From: Thiothrix phosphatis
GTDB taxonomy: Bacteria > Pseudomonadota > Gammaproteobacteria > Thiotrichales > Thiotrichaceae
Reading direction: 5' to 3'
DNA: 64,000 nt
NCBI RefSeq assembly: GCF_035668035.1
Contig: NZ_JAYMYJ010000142.1
Coordinates: 119,584-183,583 of the forward strand
Part shown: in pieces, positions 44,138 through 51,747 of the stretch
Layout of the letters: every line of letters starts with the position of its first letter
Numbering within the stretch: the stretch's first letter is position 1
The notes under the pieces: model-generated
What the model was told of the DNA's origin: nothing
Database searches by the model: none
What the model saw: only the letters and a program-made list of their open reading frames with translations
Made by a program: the position numbers and the translations under genes

Positions 44138-44341
44138 TCACTTATTATCACTGTCTCTTGGGGAGAACAGGACTATGGTGGACAATCCGGCAAAAAGAAG
44201 TAAAAAACCGAATGGTACCGCCATCAAAAATATTTTCGCCAATTCATCGCTGTCTGCAAACATAAAGCCAAATCCAAACACCAATCCAGCTATTGTGATT
44301 GCCAGTCCAGCTATAAAGCTGTAACGACCAATGCGATCCAT
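44138..44341 (-). CDS. Small two-helix membrane protein (67 aa)
   Basis: Not a recognised family. Two clear membrane helices: YSFIAGLAITIAGLVFGFGFMFA and IFLMAVPFGFLLLFAGLSTIVLF, with a short charged loop (DSDELAK) and a charged tail. GAGAGG precedes the ATG. It is wedged between tRNA-Ala and tRNA-Glu on the same strand, so it is probably transcribed with them, which is odd for a protein gene. Confidence 0.7.
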   Translation of the reverse strand: MDRIGRYSFIAGLAITIAGLVFGFGFMFADSDELAKIFLMAVPFGFLLLFAGLSTIVLFSPRDSDNK

Positions 44342-44367
44342 ACTAAACCTCTCGCAGCGGCCAAAAT

Positions 44368-44443
<76 letters not shown>

Positions 44444-44461
44444 ACGGCGAAAGAGAGGCGA

Positions 44462-44490
44462 ATTCTGATGGAATCCGCTGATGCTGTCAA
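44462..44490 (-). promoter_or_regulatory. Putative promoter of tRNA-Ala, overlapping the CBS-gene stop
   Basis: A perfect TTGACA and CAGAAT are spaced by 17 bp on the minus strand. The TGA inside TTGACA is the stop codon of the upstream CBS protein gene. The -10 is 18 bp from the tRNA 5' end. Confidence 0.55.
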
Positions 44491-44936
44491 GAGCCTTTCA
44501 ACGAATTTGCAAAGATCGCCTTATGCACATCTCCTAAACTGATAATACCCATCAGTTTGTTTTCCTGCACTACCGGAATACGGCGAATTTTCTGTACGCA
44601 CATGATGGAAACCGCCTTCATCACGGGCATATCCGGGCTGGCAGAGGCCACCAGTTTGCTCATGATGTCGCCCGTTTTCAGTGTCAATGCATCACTGTAA
44701 TCTTTTTCCATTTTTTCGAAATCAGGCCGCCCCTCCTCACGCGCAACCTCAGAAATGTCAGGAAACATTTTACGTAACACATCTTTTTCAGAGACCACTC
44801 CCACCACGTTATTGCTGTCATCCACCACTGGCAAACCGCTGATTTTGTTAAAGCACATAACCTCGACAATATCCCGTACTGGAGTATCCGCCTTGGCTGT
44901 TTTAACATTTGTTGTCATAATCTCTTTAACTTTCAT
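44487..44936 (-). CDS. Tandem CBS-domain protein
   Basis: 149 aa, cytosolic. Two CBS motifs: VKEIMTTNVKTAKADTPVRDIVEVMCFNKISGLPVVDDSNNVVGVVSEKDVLRKM and, after an acidic linker, TGDIMSKLVASASPDMPVMKAVSIMCVQKIRRIPVVQENKLMGIISLGDVHKAI. Together they form one Bateman module, which usually binds an adenine nucleotide. No effector domain is attached, so it must act on a partner. The gene is AT-richer than gltX beside it. Confidence 0.85.
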   Translation of the reverse strand: MKVKEIMTTNVKTAKADTPVRDIVEVMCFNKISGLPVVDDSNNVVGVVSEKDVLRKMFPDISEVAREEGRPDFEKMEKDYSDALTLKTGDIMSKLVASASPDMPVMKAVSIMCVQKIRRIPVVQENKLMGIISLGDVHKAIFANSLKGS

Positions 44937-45051
44937 GCATCCTCCTCATATAAAAGATTAAACTTTATACCCATGCTGCCTTTTCCCTGACAGCCGGAGA
45001 ATGAACATAGCATGAAACAATGTTGCTCCATACTGGCCTTTAGGGGGGGAT

Positions 45052-46464
45052 TCAATCCGCCATCATCGTACTGCCGATAAAGCTAATGGCGTGGCAAATG
45101 CGTTCCAAAGCGCGCCCACGCCCAATCAGTTCCAGGGTGATTTCCAACGATGGCGAGGAAGCCCCTCCAGTGGTTGCAATACGCAGCGGCGGCCCCACCT
45201 TGCCAAGTTTCACACCTAATTTTTCACAAGCTGAATGGATGGCGGCATGGATAGGTTCCCCTTTCCATTCGGCAATGCCCACCAGCTCGTCATGCACAAC
45301 CTGAAGGTTAGCGGCGGTATCAGCCTTGAACTGTTTTTTTACCGCCTGTTCGTCATAACTGTCGAAATCTTCGTAGAAATAACGGCTGATGGCGACCATT
45401 TCAACGAGGGTTTTGGCGCGGTCGCGTTGGGCGTTGATCACATCCGTCAAAGCAGGGCCGTTGGCGACGGATAGGTTCTGAGCCTGCAAATGCCATTGCA
45501 GCTGCCTTTCCAGTTCCTCCACCGGCAAAGTTTTAATGTAGTGTTGATTCAACCATAGCAGCTTGTCAGCATTGAAAGCGGAAGGGGACCGATTAATCCC
45601 CTCCAGCGAAAACAACGAAACCATTTCCTCACGGGAGAAAATTTCCTGATCGCCATTTGACCAACCTAGGCGCACCAGATAATTAAGCAACGCCTGCGGC
45701 GTGTAGCCATCATCACGGTACTGCATGACGCTGACCGCCCCATGCCGTTTGGAGAGACGCTGGCCATCGCCCCCCAAGATCATCGGCACATGGGCAAATT
45801 TAGGCGGGTCAAAACCCAGCGCCCTCATGATATTGATCTGGCGGGGCGTGTTATTGATATGGTCATCGCCCCGAATGACGTGGGTCACGTTCATGTCGAT
45901 GTCATCCACCACCACCGTCAGGTTGTAGGTAGGCGTACCATCGGAGCGGGCAATGATCAGGTCATCCAGCTCCTTGTTGCTGACCGTGATTTTGCCACGC
46001 ACCAGATCATCAAACTCCACTGCCCCATCCTGCGGGTTGCGGAAACGGATGACCGGCTCAATGCCTTCCGGCGCATCTTCACGCCCGAAACAGCGCCCGT
46101 CATAACGCGGCTTTTCCTTGCGCGCCATCTGCGCCTCCCGCATCTGCTCCAGCTCCTCCCTGCTGCAATAGCAACGGTAAGCATGGCCGCTGTCCAACAA
46201 CTGCTGGATCACATCCTTGTAACGGTCGAAACGATGCGTCTGGTAGAACGGGCCTTCATCGTGTTCCAGCCCTAGCCAATCCATTCCCTGCAAAATGGCG
46301 TCGACAGATTCCTGGGTGGAGCGTTCACGGTCAGTATCTTCGATCCGCAAAATAAAAACCCCGCCCGTCTTGCGGGCGTACAGCCAAGAAAACAGCGCTG
46401 TACGCGCACCACCAATATGCAGGTAACCAGTTGGACTGGGGGCAAAACGGGTTCTGACGTTCAT
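45052..46464 (-). CDS. gltX: Glutamyl-tRNA synthetase
   Basis: Class I aminoacyl-tRNA synthetase charging tRNA-Glu. 470 aa. HIGH motif in APSPTGYLHIGGARTALFSWLYAR, then LRIEDTDRERST, GTPTYNLTVVVDDIDMNVTHVIRGDDHINNTPRQ and the KMSKS equivalent LSKRHGAVSV. The zinc-binding region is CYCSREELEQMREAQ. Two tRNA-Glu genes, its substrate, lie about 1 kb downstream on the same strand. Confidence 0.97.
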   Translation of the reverse strand: MNVRTRFAPSPTGYLHIGGARTALFSWLYARKTGGVFILRIEDTDRERSTQESVDAILQGMDWLGLEHDEGPFYQTHRFDRYKDVIQQLLDSGHAYRCYCSREELEQMREAQMARKEKPRYDGRCFGREDAPEGIEPVIRFRNPQDGAVEFDDLVRGKITVSNKELDDLIIARSDGTPTYNLTVVVDDIDMNVTHVIRGDDHINNTPRQINIMRALGFDPPKFAHVPMILGGDGQRLSKRHGAVSVMQYRDDGYTPQALLNYLVRLGWSNGDQEIFSREEMVSLFSLEGINRSPSAFNADKLLWLNQHYIKTLPVEELERQLQWHLQAQNLSVANGPALTDVINAQRDRAKTLVEMVAISRYFYEDFDSYDEQAVKKQFKADTAANLQVVHDELVGIAEWKGEPIHAAIHSACEKLGVKLGKVGPPLRIATTGGASSPSLEITLELIGRGRALERICHAISFIGSTMMAD

Positions 46465-46606
46465 GACATTCCATGTAGTGTTTTTGACAAGACTGGAGAG
46501 CTTAACAGTTCATTAGCCCGAAACAAACCTTAAGAATAACTGAATGAAAAACAAGCATTTTATTCAGTTCCAATTCAGTGCCTCCCTTGCATACTGCCTC
46601 ACGTCC

Positions 46607-46639
46607 AAGGGCTAAAGGGGCTGTAAAGGGCTAAAGGGG
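46607..46639. repeat. Two direct copies of AAGGGCTAAAGGGG
   Basis: Exact 14-bp units start at 46607 and 46626, period 19 bp. They could be tandem protein-binding sites or a slipped duplication. Confidence 0.6.
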
Positions 46640-46655
46640 TCAAGATAACAATAAC

Positions 46656-46682
46656 AGGGGCTTCAACCCCTCCTTTTCTTTT
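46656..46682 (+). terminator. Short hairpin with T-rich tail
   Basis: AGGGG-CTTCAA-CCCCT followed by CCTTTTCTTTT. Only 5 bp of stem, and no plus-strand gene ends just before it, so its role is unclear. Confidence 0.3.
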
Positions 46683-46744
46683 GCCTTAAACCGAAGCGCC
46701 CAATAGTAATAACAAGCTTCAGATAACAATAAAAATATACATCC

Positions 46745-46774
46745 TAAAAAGCCTTCCCAATGGAAGGCTTTTTA
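46745..46774. terminator. Strong terminator of pgpA
   Basis: TAAAAAGCCTTCC and GGAAGGCTTTTTA form a perfect 13-bp stem with a 4-nt loop. On the minus strand it comes six bases after the pgpA stop and ends in a T-run; the symmetry makes it potentially bidirectional. Confidence 0.85.
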
Positions 46775-46779
46775 GCGCC

Positions 46780-47265
46780 TCATCCAGCAAACTGCCGCGC
46801 CAATAATTGCAAGACCAGAAAAGCGTAAATCCCTGCCAGAATATCATCCAGCATAATGCCCAAGCCCCCCTGAAGGTCACGGTCTATAACCCTGATCGGC
46901 CAAGGCTTCCAAACATCGAATAGGCGAAACAGGAAGAAACCCGCCACAACCCAAACCCAACCGGCAGGAGCGGCGGTCATGGTCAGCAGAAAACCGGCAA
47001 ATTCATCCCAGACAATCCCGCCGTAATCGTGCACGCCCAACCGGCGGGAAGACTCCCCGCAAATCCAGACGCCCACTGCCGACACCACCAGGACTGCCAG
47101 CAAATAAGCCCATAGCGGCAATGGTGCCAATAATAGATATAACGGAATGGCAGCTAGCGTCCCCGCAGTGCCAGGCGCAAACGGCGACAAACCACTGCCA
47201 AACCCAAACGCCAGAAAATGCACCGGGGAAGAAAAAACCGTCTTTGCCTGCACTACCTTTTGCAT
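46780..47265 (-). CDS. pgpA: Phosphatidylglycerophosphatase A
   Basis: Inner-membrane lipid phosphatase converting PGP to phosphatidylglycerol. 161 aa from the ATG; a GTG one codon earlier is possible. Family landmarks are FGFGSGLSPFAPGTAGTLAAIPLYLLL near the N-terminus, VHDYGGIVWDEFAGFLLTM with the metal-binding Asp-Glu, FRLFDVWKPWPIRVID, and the C-terminal GGLGIMLDDILAGIYAFLVLQ with the second acidic pair. Three to four membrane helices. Followed at once by a strong terminator. Confidence 0.94.
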   Translation of the reverse strand: MQKVVQAKTVFSSPVHFLAFGFGSGLSPFAPGTAGTLAAIPLYLLLAPLPLWAYLLAVLVVSAVGVWICGESSRRLGVHDYGGIVWDEFAGFLLTMTAAPAGWVWVVAGFFLFRLFDVWKPWPIRVIDRDLQGGLGIMLDDILAGIYAFLVLQLLARQFAG

Positions 47266-47322
47266 CACAACCTATCCAACCAATAAAAATCTGTAAAAGC
47301 CAACCCCATTCACTGCACTTAA

Positions 47323-47802
47323 TCAACGTTCCCGGGCAATCGGTGCCGCAACGCCCTTGCACAACGCCAGCAGATCCGCCGGGGCAAGCTCTATATCCAG
47401 CCCTCGCCGACCACCACTGACAAAAATGCTGGCGAACTGCAAGGCGGAATCGTCCAGCACAGTCGGCAACAGCCTCTTTTGCCCCAAAGGGCTGATGCCC
47501 CCCACAATATAACCGGTGCTGCGTTCGGCATCCTTCGGATTGGCCATGTCCACCGTTTTCACACCCAAAGCTGCGGCCATCTGCTTGAGGTTAAGGAATA
47601 GCTCAACAGGGACAATACCCACCGCCAGTTTCTTCCGGTCGCCATTCAACGTCACCAGCAAGGTCTTGAACACCTGCGCCGGGTTCAGCCCTAGCGCCTG
47701 TGCGGCTTCCAAGCCATACGCCTCGGTTCGCGGGTCGTGTACGTATTCATGGACCTGAAAAGGGATTTTTGCCCTTTTCGCTTGCTGGATCGCCGGAGTC
47801 AT
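47323..47802 (-). CDS. ybaK: Cys-tRNA(Pro)/Cys-tRNA(Cys) deacylase YbaK
   Basis: Trans-editing enzyme that removes Cys mis-charged on tRNA-Pro. 159 aa from MTPAIQQAKRAKIPFQVHEYVHD. The family's conserved lysine strand is FKTLLVTLNGDRKKLAVGIVPV, and the GYIVGGISPLGQKRLLPTVLD segment is diagnostic of the YbaK branch. A longer frame upstream has no family resemblance and weaker initiation context. Divergent from the thioredoxin gene. Confidence 0.92.
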   Translation of the reverse strand: MTPAIQQAKRAKIPFQVHEYVHDPRTEAYGLEAAQALGLNPAQVFKTLLVTLNGDRKKLAVGIVPVELFLNLKQMAAALGVKTVDMANPKDAERSTGYIVGGISPLGQKRLLPTVLDDSALQFASIFVSGGRRGLDIELAPADLLALCKGVAAPIARER

Positions 47803-47891
47803 ATCTGCTTGTCCTCGGTGTTTTTTGCCCAAGTATAATTTTATCCTGGTGATGGTGCCGTTATAATTGCGCCATTTCACGGAGGCACATC

Positions 47892-48272
47892 ATGCCGGAT
47901 TACACATTCATTTTCGATATTCATGGCATTGCCGACTTTGAAGGGCGTGTCCTCAATGCATCCCGCAAAAACCCGGTCTTAGTGGATTTCTGGGCTGACT
48001 GGTGCGGCCCATGCCTGTTTCTCGATCCTGTCCTGAAATCTGTCATCCCTGAATTTCATGGCAAGGTTTTGCTGGCCAAACTGGATACCGACGAAGATGA
48101 AAACATGAAACTGGCGGGCCGCTACCAAGTGCGCGGTTTCCCAACCGTTTTATTGATTGAAAACGGTGAAGAAATAGCCCGATTCACTAGCGCCCAAAGC
48201 AAGCCTTTTGTACGGGAATTTATTGCTGCCAATAGCAGGTTGCTGACAAAAACAAACATTGCCCAACCATAG
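47892..48272 (+). CDS. Thioredoxin-domain protein
   Basis: 126 aa, no signal peptide. Active site WADWCGPCLFLDP with Cys38 and Cys41, cis-proline in VRGFPTVLLIENGEE. The N-terminal extension FIFDIHGIADFEGRVLNASRKNPVLVDF is longer than TrxA and matches the short thioredoxins that resemble the N-terminus of CnoX (YbbN) but lack its TPR part. A chaperone-linked redox role is inference. GGAGG precedes the ATG. The FIST gene follows 81 bp later on the same strand. Confidence 0.88.
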   Translation: MPDYTFIFDIHGIADFEGRVLNASRKNPVLVDFWADWCGPCLFLDPVLKSVIPEFHGKVLLAKLDTDEDENMKLAGRYQVRGFPTVLLIENGEEIARFTSAQSKPFVREFIAANSRLLTKTNIAQP

Positions 48273-48353
48273 AACTGGCACCTTGTTATAGGTCGTGGCA
48301 TCATCCCAAAACAACAATCCTATAAATATAACTTTGCGAAGGAGGCCGCAATC

Positions 48354-49475
48354 ATGAAAGTTGATACGCTTTCTTACACGATTGAAAATGGTTTTTCAGC
48401 AAGCTTGCCTGAAATTAACACCCCAACGCTGCTTATTTTGGTATTCGGAGATTCCAGTTTTCTGGAGCATCCACAGCCTTTTGTCCTGCTCGCAGAAAAA
48501 TACCCCCAAGCCCAACTGATGGGGTGCTCCAGTGCAGGTGAAATCCGGGGCGGATCAATTCAAGATCACAGCCTCGTCATTGCTTTAGTGCAATTCGAAT
48601 CCGCCTCCCTGCGCATGACCTGCACCGACATCAATGACCCACTGGAGTCCCGTCATGTTGGCCGCCTGCTCGCAGGCAGGCTAAACCGTGAAAACCTGCA
48701 AGGAATTTTCGTGCTGTCTGATGGATTATGTGTCAATGGCAGCGAGCTGGCCCATGGCTTCAATGACATCACCAACGCAAACACTATCGTCACCGGCGGC
48801 TTGGCTGGCGATGGGGAGCGCTTCAAAACCACCTGGGTGCTACAGGACGGCAAACCGGCAGGTGGCGTGGTGGCGGCACTTGGCCTTTATGGCAATGCCC
48901 ACATCCAGCATGGCTCAAATGGCGGCTGGAAACCGTTTGGCCCTGCCCGTAAAGTCACCCGCGCTGAACACAATATCCTGTACGAACTATCGGGAAAACC
49001 TGCCTTAGCGCTTTACAAAACCTATCTGGGTGAGCTGGCGGAAGGCTTGCCCGCCACAGGCCTGCGATTCCCATTGGCGCTTAGTCAGCCGGGCGAAACA
49101 ACAGAAGTGGTCCGCACTATCCTGGCGGTTGATGAAGCCAACCAATCCCTTATTTTCGCTGGCGACATTCCGGAGGGCGCACAAGCCCAGCTGATGCGCG
49201 CCAATCTCGATCAATTGGTTGAAGGGGCGGAAAACGCGGCGCTCATGAGCGCCACAGACACCGATAAAAAAGTGCTCTGTATCGCCATCAGCTGCATTGG
49301 CCGCCGCATGGTGCTAGGCACAGACGCCGAAGAAGAGGCTGAAGCAGTGCTCGCCAATTTGCCGAAGAACACTTCCCAACTTGGTTTTTATTCTTATGGG
49401 GAACTGTCCCCTTTCTCCACAGGCGAGTGCGGCTTGCATAACCAAACCATGACAATCACCACTATTTATGAGTGA
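48354..49475 (+). CDS. Stand-alone FIST N/C domain protein
   Basis: 373 aa, cytosolic. FIST_N covers roughly residues 25-210 (TLLILVFGDSSFL, LMGCSSAGEIRGG, SDGLCVNGSELAHGFND, TGGLAGDGERF) and FIST_C about 215-355 (ALALYKTYLGELAEGLPATGLRFPLAL ... CIAISCIGRRMVLG ... GFYSYGELSPF). FIST domains are predicted small-ligand sensors and usually sit in front of kinases, GGDEF or chemotaxis modules; here no output domain is attached, so a partner protein is expected. Strong ribosome site AAGGAGG. Confidence 0.9.
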   Translation: MKVDTLSYTIENGFSASLPEINTPTLLILVFGDSSFLEHPQPFVLLAEKYPQAQLMGCSSAGEIRGGSIQDHSLVIALVQFESASLRMTCTDINDPLESRHVGRLLAGRLNRENLQGIFVLSDGLCVNGSELAHGFNDITNANTIVTGGLAGDGERFKTTWVLQDGKPAGGVVAALGLYGNAHIQHGSNGGWKPFGPARKVTRAEHNILYELSGKPALALYKTYLGELAEGLPATGLRFPLALSQPGETTEVVRTILAVDEANQSLIFAGDIPEGAQAQLMRANLDQLVEGAENAALMSATDTDKKVLCIAISCIGRRMVLGTDAEEEAEAVLANLPKNTSQLGFYSYGELSPFSTGECGLHNQTMTITTIYE

Positions 49476-49550
49476 ATTTCCTGCTGTAAACGCTTGTATT
49501 GTTGTTCATCCTGTGTTGTTTTGGCTGATCTATATTGGCATGGGTTAAAA

Positions 49551-49592
49551 CAGATAAATTTATTTTCATGAAAATCATGTAAACCTTATCTG
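49551..49592. promoter_or_regulatory. Nested dyads upstream of the EF-hand gene
   Basis: The perfect 14-bp palindrome ATTTTCATGAAAAT (49562-49575) lies inside a second inverted repeat, CAGATAA (49551-49557) and TTATCTG (49586-49592). The region is AT-rich and 59-100 bp before the start codon, fitting an operator or a cruciform-forming site. Confidence 0.35.
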
Positions 49593-49650
49593 CAAAACTG
49601 CGTTAATAGGATACTTTAATAATAGCTAAATGCGTAAACAGGGGCGTAAC

Positions 49651-49926
49651 ATGAAAAATACAACTCAATTGCCAATCCTCGCTTCCTTACTGGTGTTCAC
49701 CATGCTGGGTACGGAAATATCCGCTGCACAACCTGCCATTGACCCCGATTTCGCCGCACTTGACACCAATGGCGATGGCCTGATTTCTTGGCCAGAATAC
49801 GCCGCCAAACACCCGGTTTCAGGCAGGCTCAACCCCCGCTTAATTTTTGACAATGTGGATCGCAACCGGGATGGCTACATAGACCCAGACGAATTCACCG
49901 CCATGAAAAAGCGCCGCCGCAGGTAA
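49651..49926 (+). CDS. Small secreted EF-hand calcium-binding protein
   Basis: 91 aa from the second ATG, which has AGGGG upstream; the first ATG seven codons earlier has no good site. Signal peptide KNTTQLPILASLLVFTMLGTEISAA. Two canonical EF loops, each with all acidic ligands: D38-T-N-G-D-G-L-I-S-W-P-E49 and D70-R-N-R-D-G-Y-I-D-P-D-E81. The C-terminus is a run of basic residues (KKRRRR). Likely a periplasmic Ca2+ buffer or sensor; partner unknown. Confidence 0.82.
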   Translation: MKNTTQLPILASLLVFTMLGTEISAAQPAIDPDFAALDTNGDGLISWPEYAAKHPVSGRLNPRLIFDNVDRNRDGYIDPDEFTAMKKRRRR

Positions 49927-50016
49927 AAGCCCCTATCCCGCATGGAATCTGGCGTTTATTTATTTCGGCCAACAGGTAGAATGTAATCATTGGAACCAAT
50001 AATGAGGACGATCCCA

Positions 50017-50352
50017 ATGAGTGCATTAGAGCGTATTGATCAGGCGGTTAAAGATAATCCGGTCATTATTTTCATGAAAGGCACGCCGCAAATGCCACAA
50101 TGCGGCTTTTCCAGCCGTGCGGCGCAGGCATTGATGGCTTGTGGCGAACAATTCGCCTACGTGAATGTGTTGCAGGATCCGGAAATTTTTCAAGATTTGC
50201 CACAATACGCCAATTGGCCAACATTTCCTCAGGTTTACATCAATGGCGAACTGATTGGCGGCTGCGACATTACGTTGGAAATGTACCAAAACGGCGAGCT
50301 GCAAAAGATGGTCAAGACCGCAATGCAAGGAAAGGCTAGCGAAAATGCCTGA
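50017..50352 (+). CDS. grxD: Monothiol glutaredoxin GrxD
   Basis: Carries or transfers [2Fe-2S] clusters. 111 aa from the ATG with GAGGA upstream (a longer frame starts earlier but is not family-like). The CGFS site is in MKGTPQMPQCGFSSRA with Cys29; the cis-proline region is WPTFPQVYINGELIGGCDI. Its last codons overlap the start of the heme-binding protein gene by 8 bp. Confidence 0.95.
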   Translation: MSALERIDQAVKDNPVIIFMKGTPQMPQCGFSSRAAQALMACGEQFAYVNVLQDPEIFQDLPQYANWPTFPQVYINGELIGGCDITLEMYQNGELQKMVKTAMQGKASENA

Positions 50353-50866
50353 CTTATGGAAAGGCATACTAATAAGCGCCACATTGTTGGGCAGCGGCAA
50401 TGCAATGGGGGAAGAATCTGACGCCGCCAAACCTGCCAATGCGGTGACGGTCAAACAAATCTCAATGGAACTGGCGTTGGATATTGCCCGCGAGGCAGTG
50501 TTGGCTTGCCGGGTGAAAGGCTACAACGTCGCCGCTGTGGTGGTTGATCGCAGTGCAAATGTCCAGGCGCTGCTGCGGGACACCATGGCGAACCGTTTCA
50601 CCTTAGAGATTGCAGAAAAAAAAGCCAATGCAGTGATCCTGTCAGGCGTCAATTCCAGCGAATTCCGCGCCAACCGCGCTGACATCAAGGATGAAATGAA
50701 TGAAGTCGATGGCGTGATGGTGTTGGATGGCGGCTTGAAAATTGAGGCGGCGGGTTCACTATTGGGGGCTATCGGCGTCAGCGGCGCGCCAGGTGGTGAC
50801 AAAGACGCTGAATGCGCCCAATCAGCATTAGATAAACTGGCGGAGCGACTTGAGTTCGCGGAGTGA
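50345..50866 (+). CDS. Exported GlcG/HbpS-type (heme-binding) protein
   Basis: 173 aa. Signal peptide MPDLWKGILISATLLGSGNA, then the GlcG/HbpS fold: ISMELALDIAREAVLACRVKGYNVAAVVVDRSANVQALLRDTMANRFTLEIAEKKANAVI and the glycine-rich end AAGSLLGAIGVSGAPGGDKDAECAQSALDKL. HbpS of Streptomyces binds heme; for this protein heme binding is inferred only. Its ATG is inside grxD, so an exported protein and an Fe-S carrier are translated from one coupled message. Followed by a strong terminator. Confidence 0.85.
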   Translation: MPDLWKGILISATLLGSGNAMGEESDAAKPANAVTVKQISMELALDIAREAVLACRVKGYNVAAVVVDRSANVQALLRDTMANRFTLEIAEKKANAVILSGVNSSEFRANRADIKDEMNEVDGVMVLDGGLKIEAAGSLLGAIGVSGAPGGDKDAECAQSALDKLAERLEFAE

Positions 50867-50891
50867 AGCGGAAGCCTTAAACAATGTCAGG

Positions 50892-50924
50892 CAATCAAGC
50901 CGAGAACCTTACTCGGCTTGATTG
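50892..50924. terminator. Bidirectional terminator between convergent genes
   Basis: CAATCAAGCCGAG and CTCGGCTTGATTG form a perfect 13-bp stem with a 7-nt loop, followed by TTT on the plus strand. It lies between the GlcG-like gene and the convergent antitoxin-like gene. Confidence 0.8.
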
Positions 50925-50926
50925 TT

Positions 50927-51367
50927 TCAGGCCGCATCTTTATTAGTCTTTTGAACTTGGCTGTTATGCAATGCTTCATTAATCGCATAGCCGTAAGCGC
51001 AATCCACCTCTATACGGACTCTCATCAACCCCTCGTCACGCTCATCTAACATTACTGCCAAGGGCGTTCGACGTTGGAAACGGCGATGTGGTTTGCGTAG
51101 CCACAACACCCGCATCTGGCTGCTGAACGGGAACGTCGTGCGCAATGCGTCTGCGATCCCCACAATATGATCAATCCTATCCATCATCTCAGGGGTTTGC
51201 GGAAACACTTTGCCGCCATTCCTGTACATGGCGAGATGACGGGAGCGAACATCACCCTCTAGACCCAAAATTGCGAGCATTTCATCGCTACTGATGCTCC
51301 ACTCATCCATATGGCGGATAACCGCCTGGGTCAGCGCGCCCATTTCTTCCGTTGAATACTGTTGCAT
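50927..51367 (-). CDS. MbcA/ParS/Xre (DUF2384)-like antitoxin protein
   Basis: 146 aa. A helical N-half resembles the Xre-type HTH of these antitoxins (SSDEMLAILGLEGDVRSRHLAMYRNGGKVFP, then MMDRIDHIVGIADALRTTFP). The C-terminal DUF2384-like part is WLRKPHRRFQRRTPLAVMLDERDEGLMRVRIEVDCAYGYAIN. In the known pairs the partner is a RES-domain toxin, but none is adjacent. Instead a 93-aa helical protein lies 2 bp upstream in the same operon. AAGGA precedes the ATG. Family assignment is moderately sure; toxin-antitoxin function is not. Confidence 0.7.
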   Translation of the reverse strand: MQQYSTEEMGALTQAVIRHMDEWSISSDEMLAILGLEGDVRSRHLAMYRNGGKVFPQTPEMMDRIDHIVGIADALRTTFPFSSQMRVLWLRKPHRRFQRRTPLAVMLDERDEGLMRVRIEVDCAYGYAINEALHNSQVQKTNKDAA

Positions 51368-51369
51368 GG

Positions 51370-51651
51370 TTAATCCTTGCTTCTTAGCCCTTGAATCGGG
51401 ATAACATTCGCAGTGCGCGGTTCATCAGTGAAATGCGGACGGTCACGGATGTCAATACCTGCCGCTTGGGCAAGCTCACGTTCACGCGCTGAAATTAGGT
51501 CAAAACATTTTTTCACATCTTCGACCGTATCATCTGATAACGGATAACGCAGCGCCGCATCAGAAGGCGTCAGATCACGGACAATTTTTGCCAATGTTTT
51601 GCGCATCGCCATCAGGATACGTTTTTCTTGTGAAAAGTGTTCTTCCGACAT
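51370..51651 (-). CDS. Small conserved-looking helical protein (93 aa)
   Basis: No confident family. Predicted helices: FSQEKRILMAMRKTLAKIVRDLTP, and LSDDTVEDVKKCFDLISARERELAQAAGI, followed by a basic/proline tail DRPHFTDEPRTANVIPIQGL. Similar short proteins are sometimes labelled as segregation/condensation-like, which the length does not support. It is coupled to the MbcA-like gene with a 2-bp gap, so a complex of the two is the obvious hypothesis. Confidence 0.65.
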   Translation of the reverse strand: MSEEHFSQEKRILMAMRKTLAKIVRDLTPSDAALRYPLSDDTVEDVKKCFDLISARERELAQAAGIDIRDRPHFTDEPRTANVIPIQGLRSKD

Positions 51652-51747
51652 GACTCTGTGGCCTATGAAAGCTGAAAACCGCTACGGTATCCTATCACCG
51701 GCAGCAATTCCATACCACCAAGGTGGGGATTGGGGGGAAGAACCGGC

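Larger units (their letters stand above)
46465..46779. other. Gene-free gap between gltX and pgpA
   Basis: 315 bp with no credible gene on either strand. It holds a 19-bp-period direct repeat, a small GC hairpin with a T-rich tail, two copies of AGATAACAATA, and the terminator just past pgpA. The gltX promoter should be at its left end, but no consensus-like pair was seen. Confidence 0.6.
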
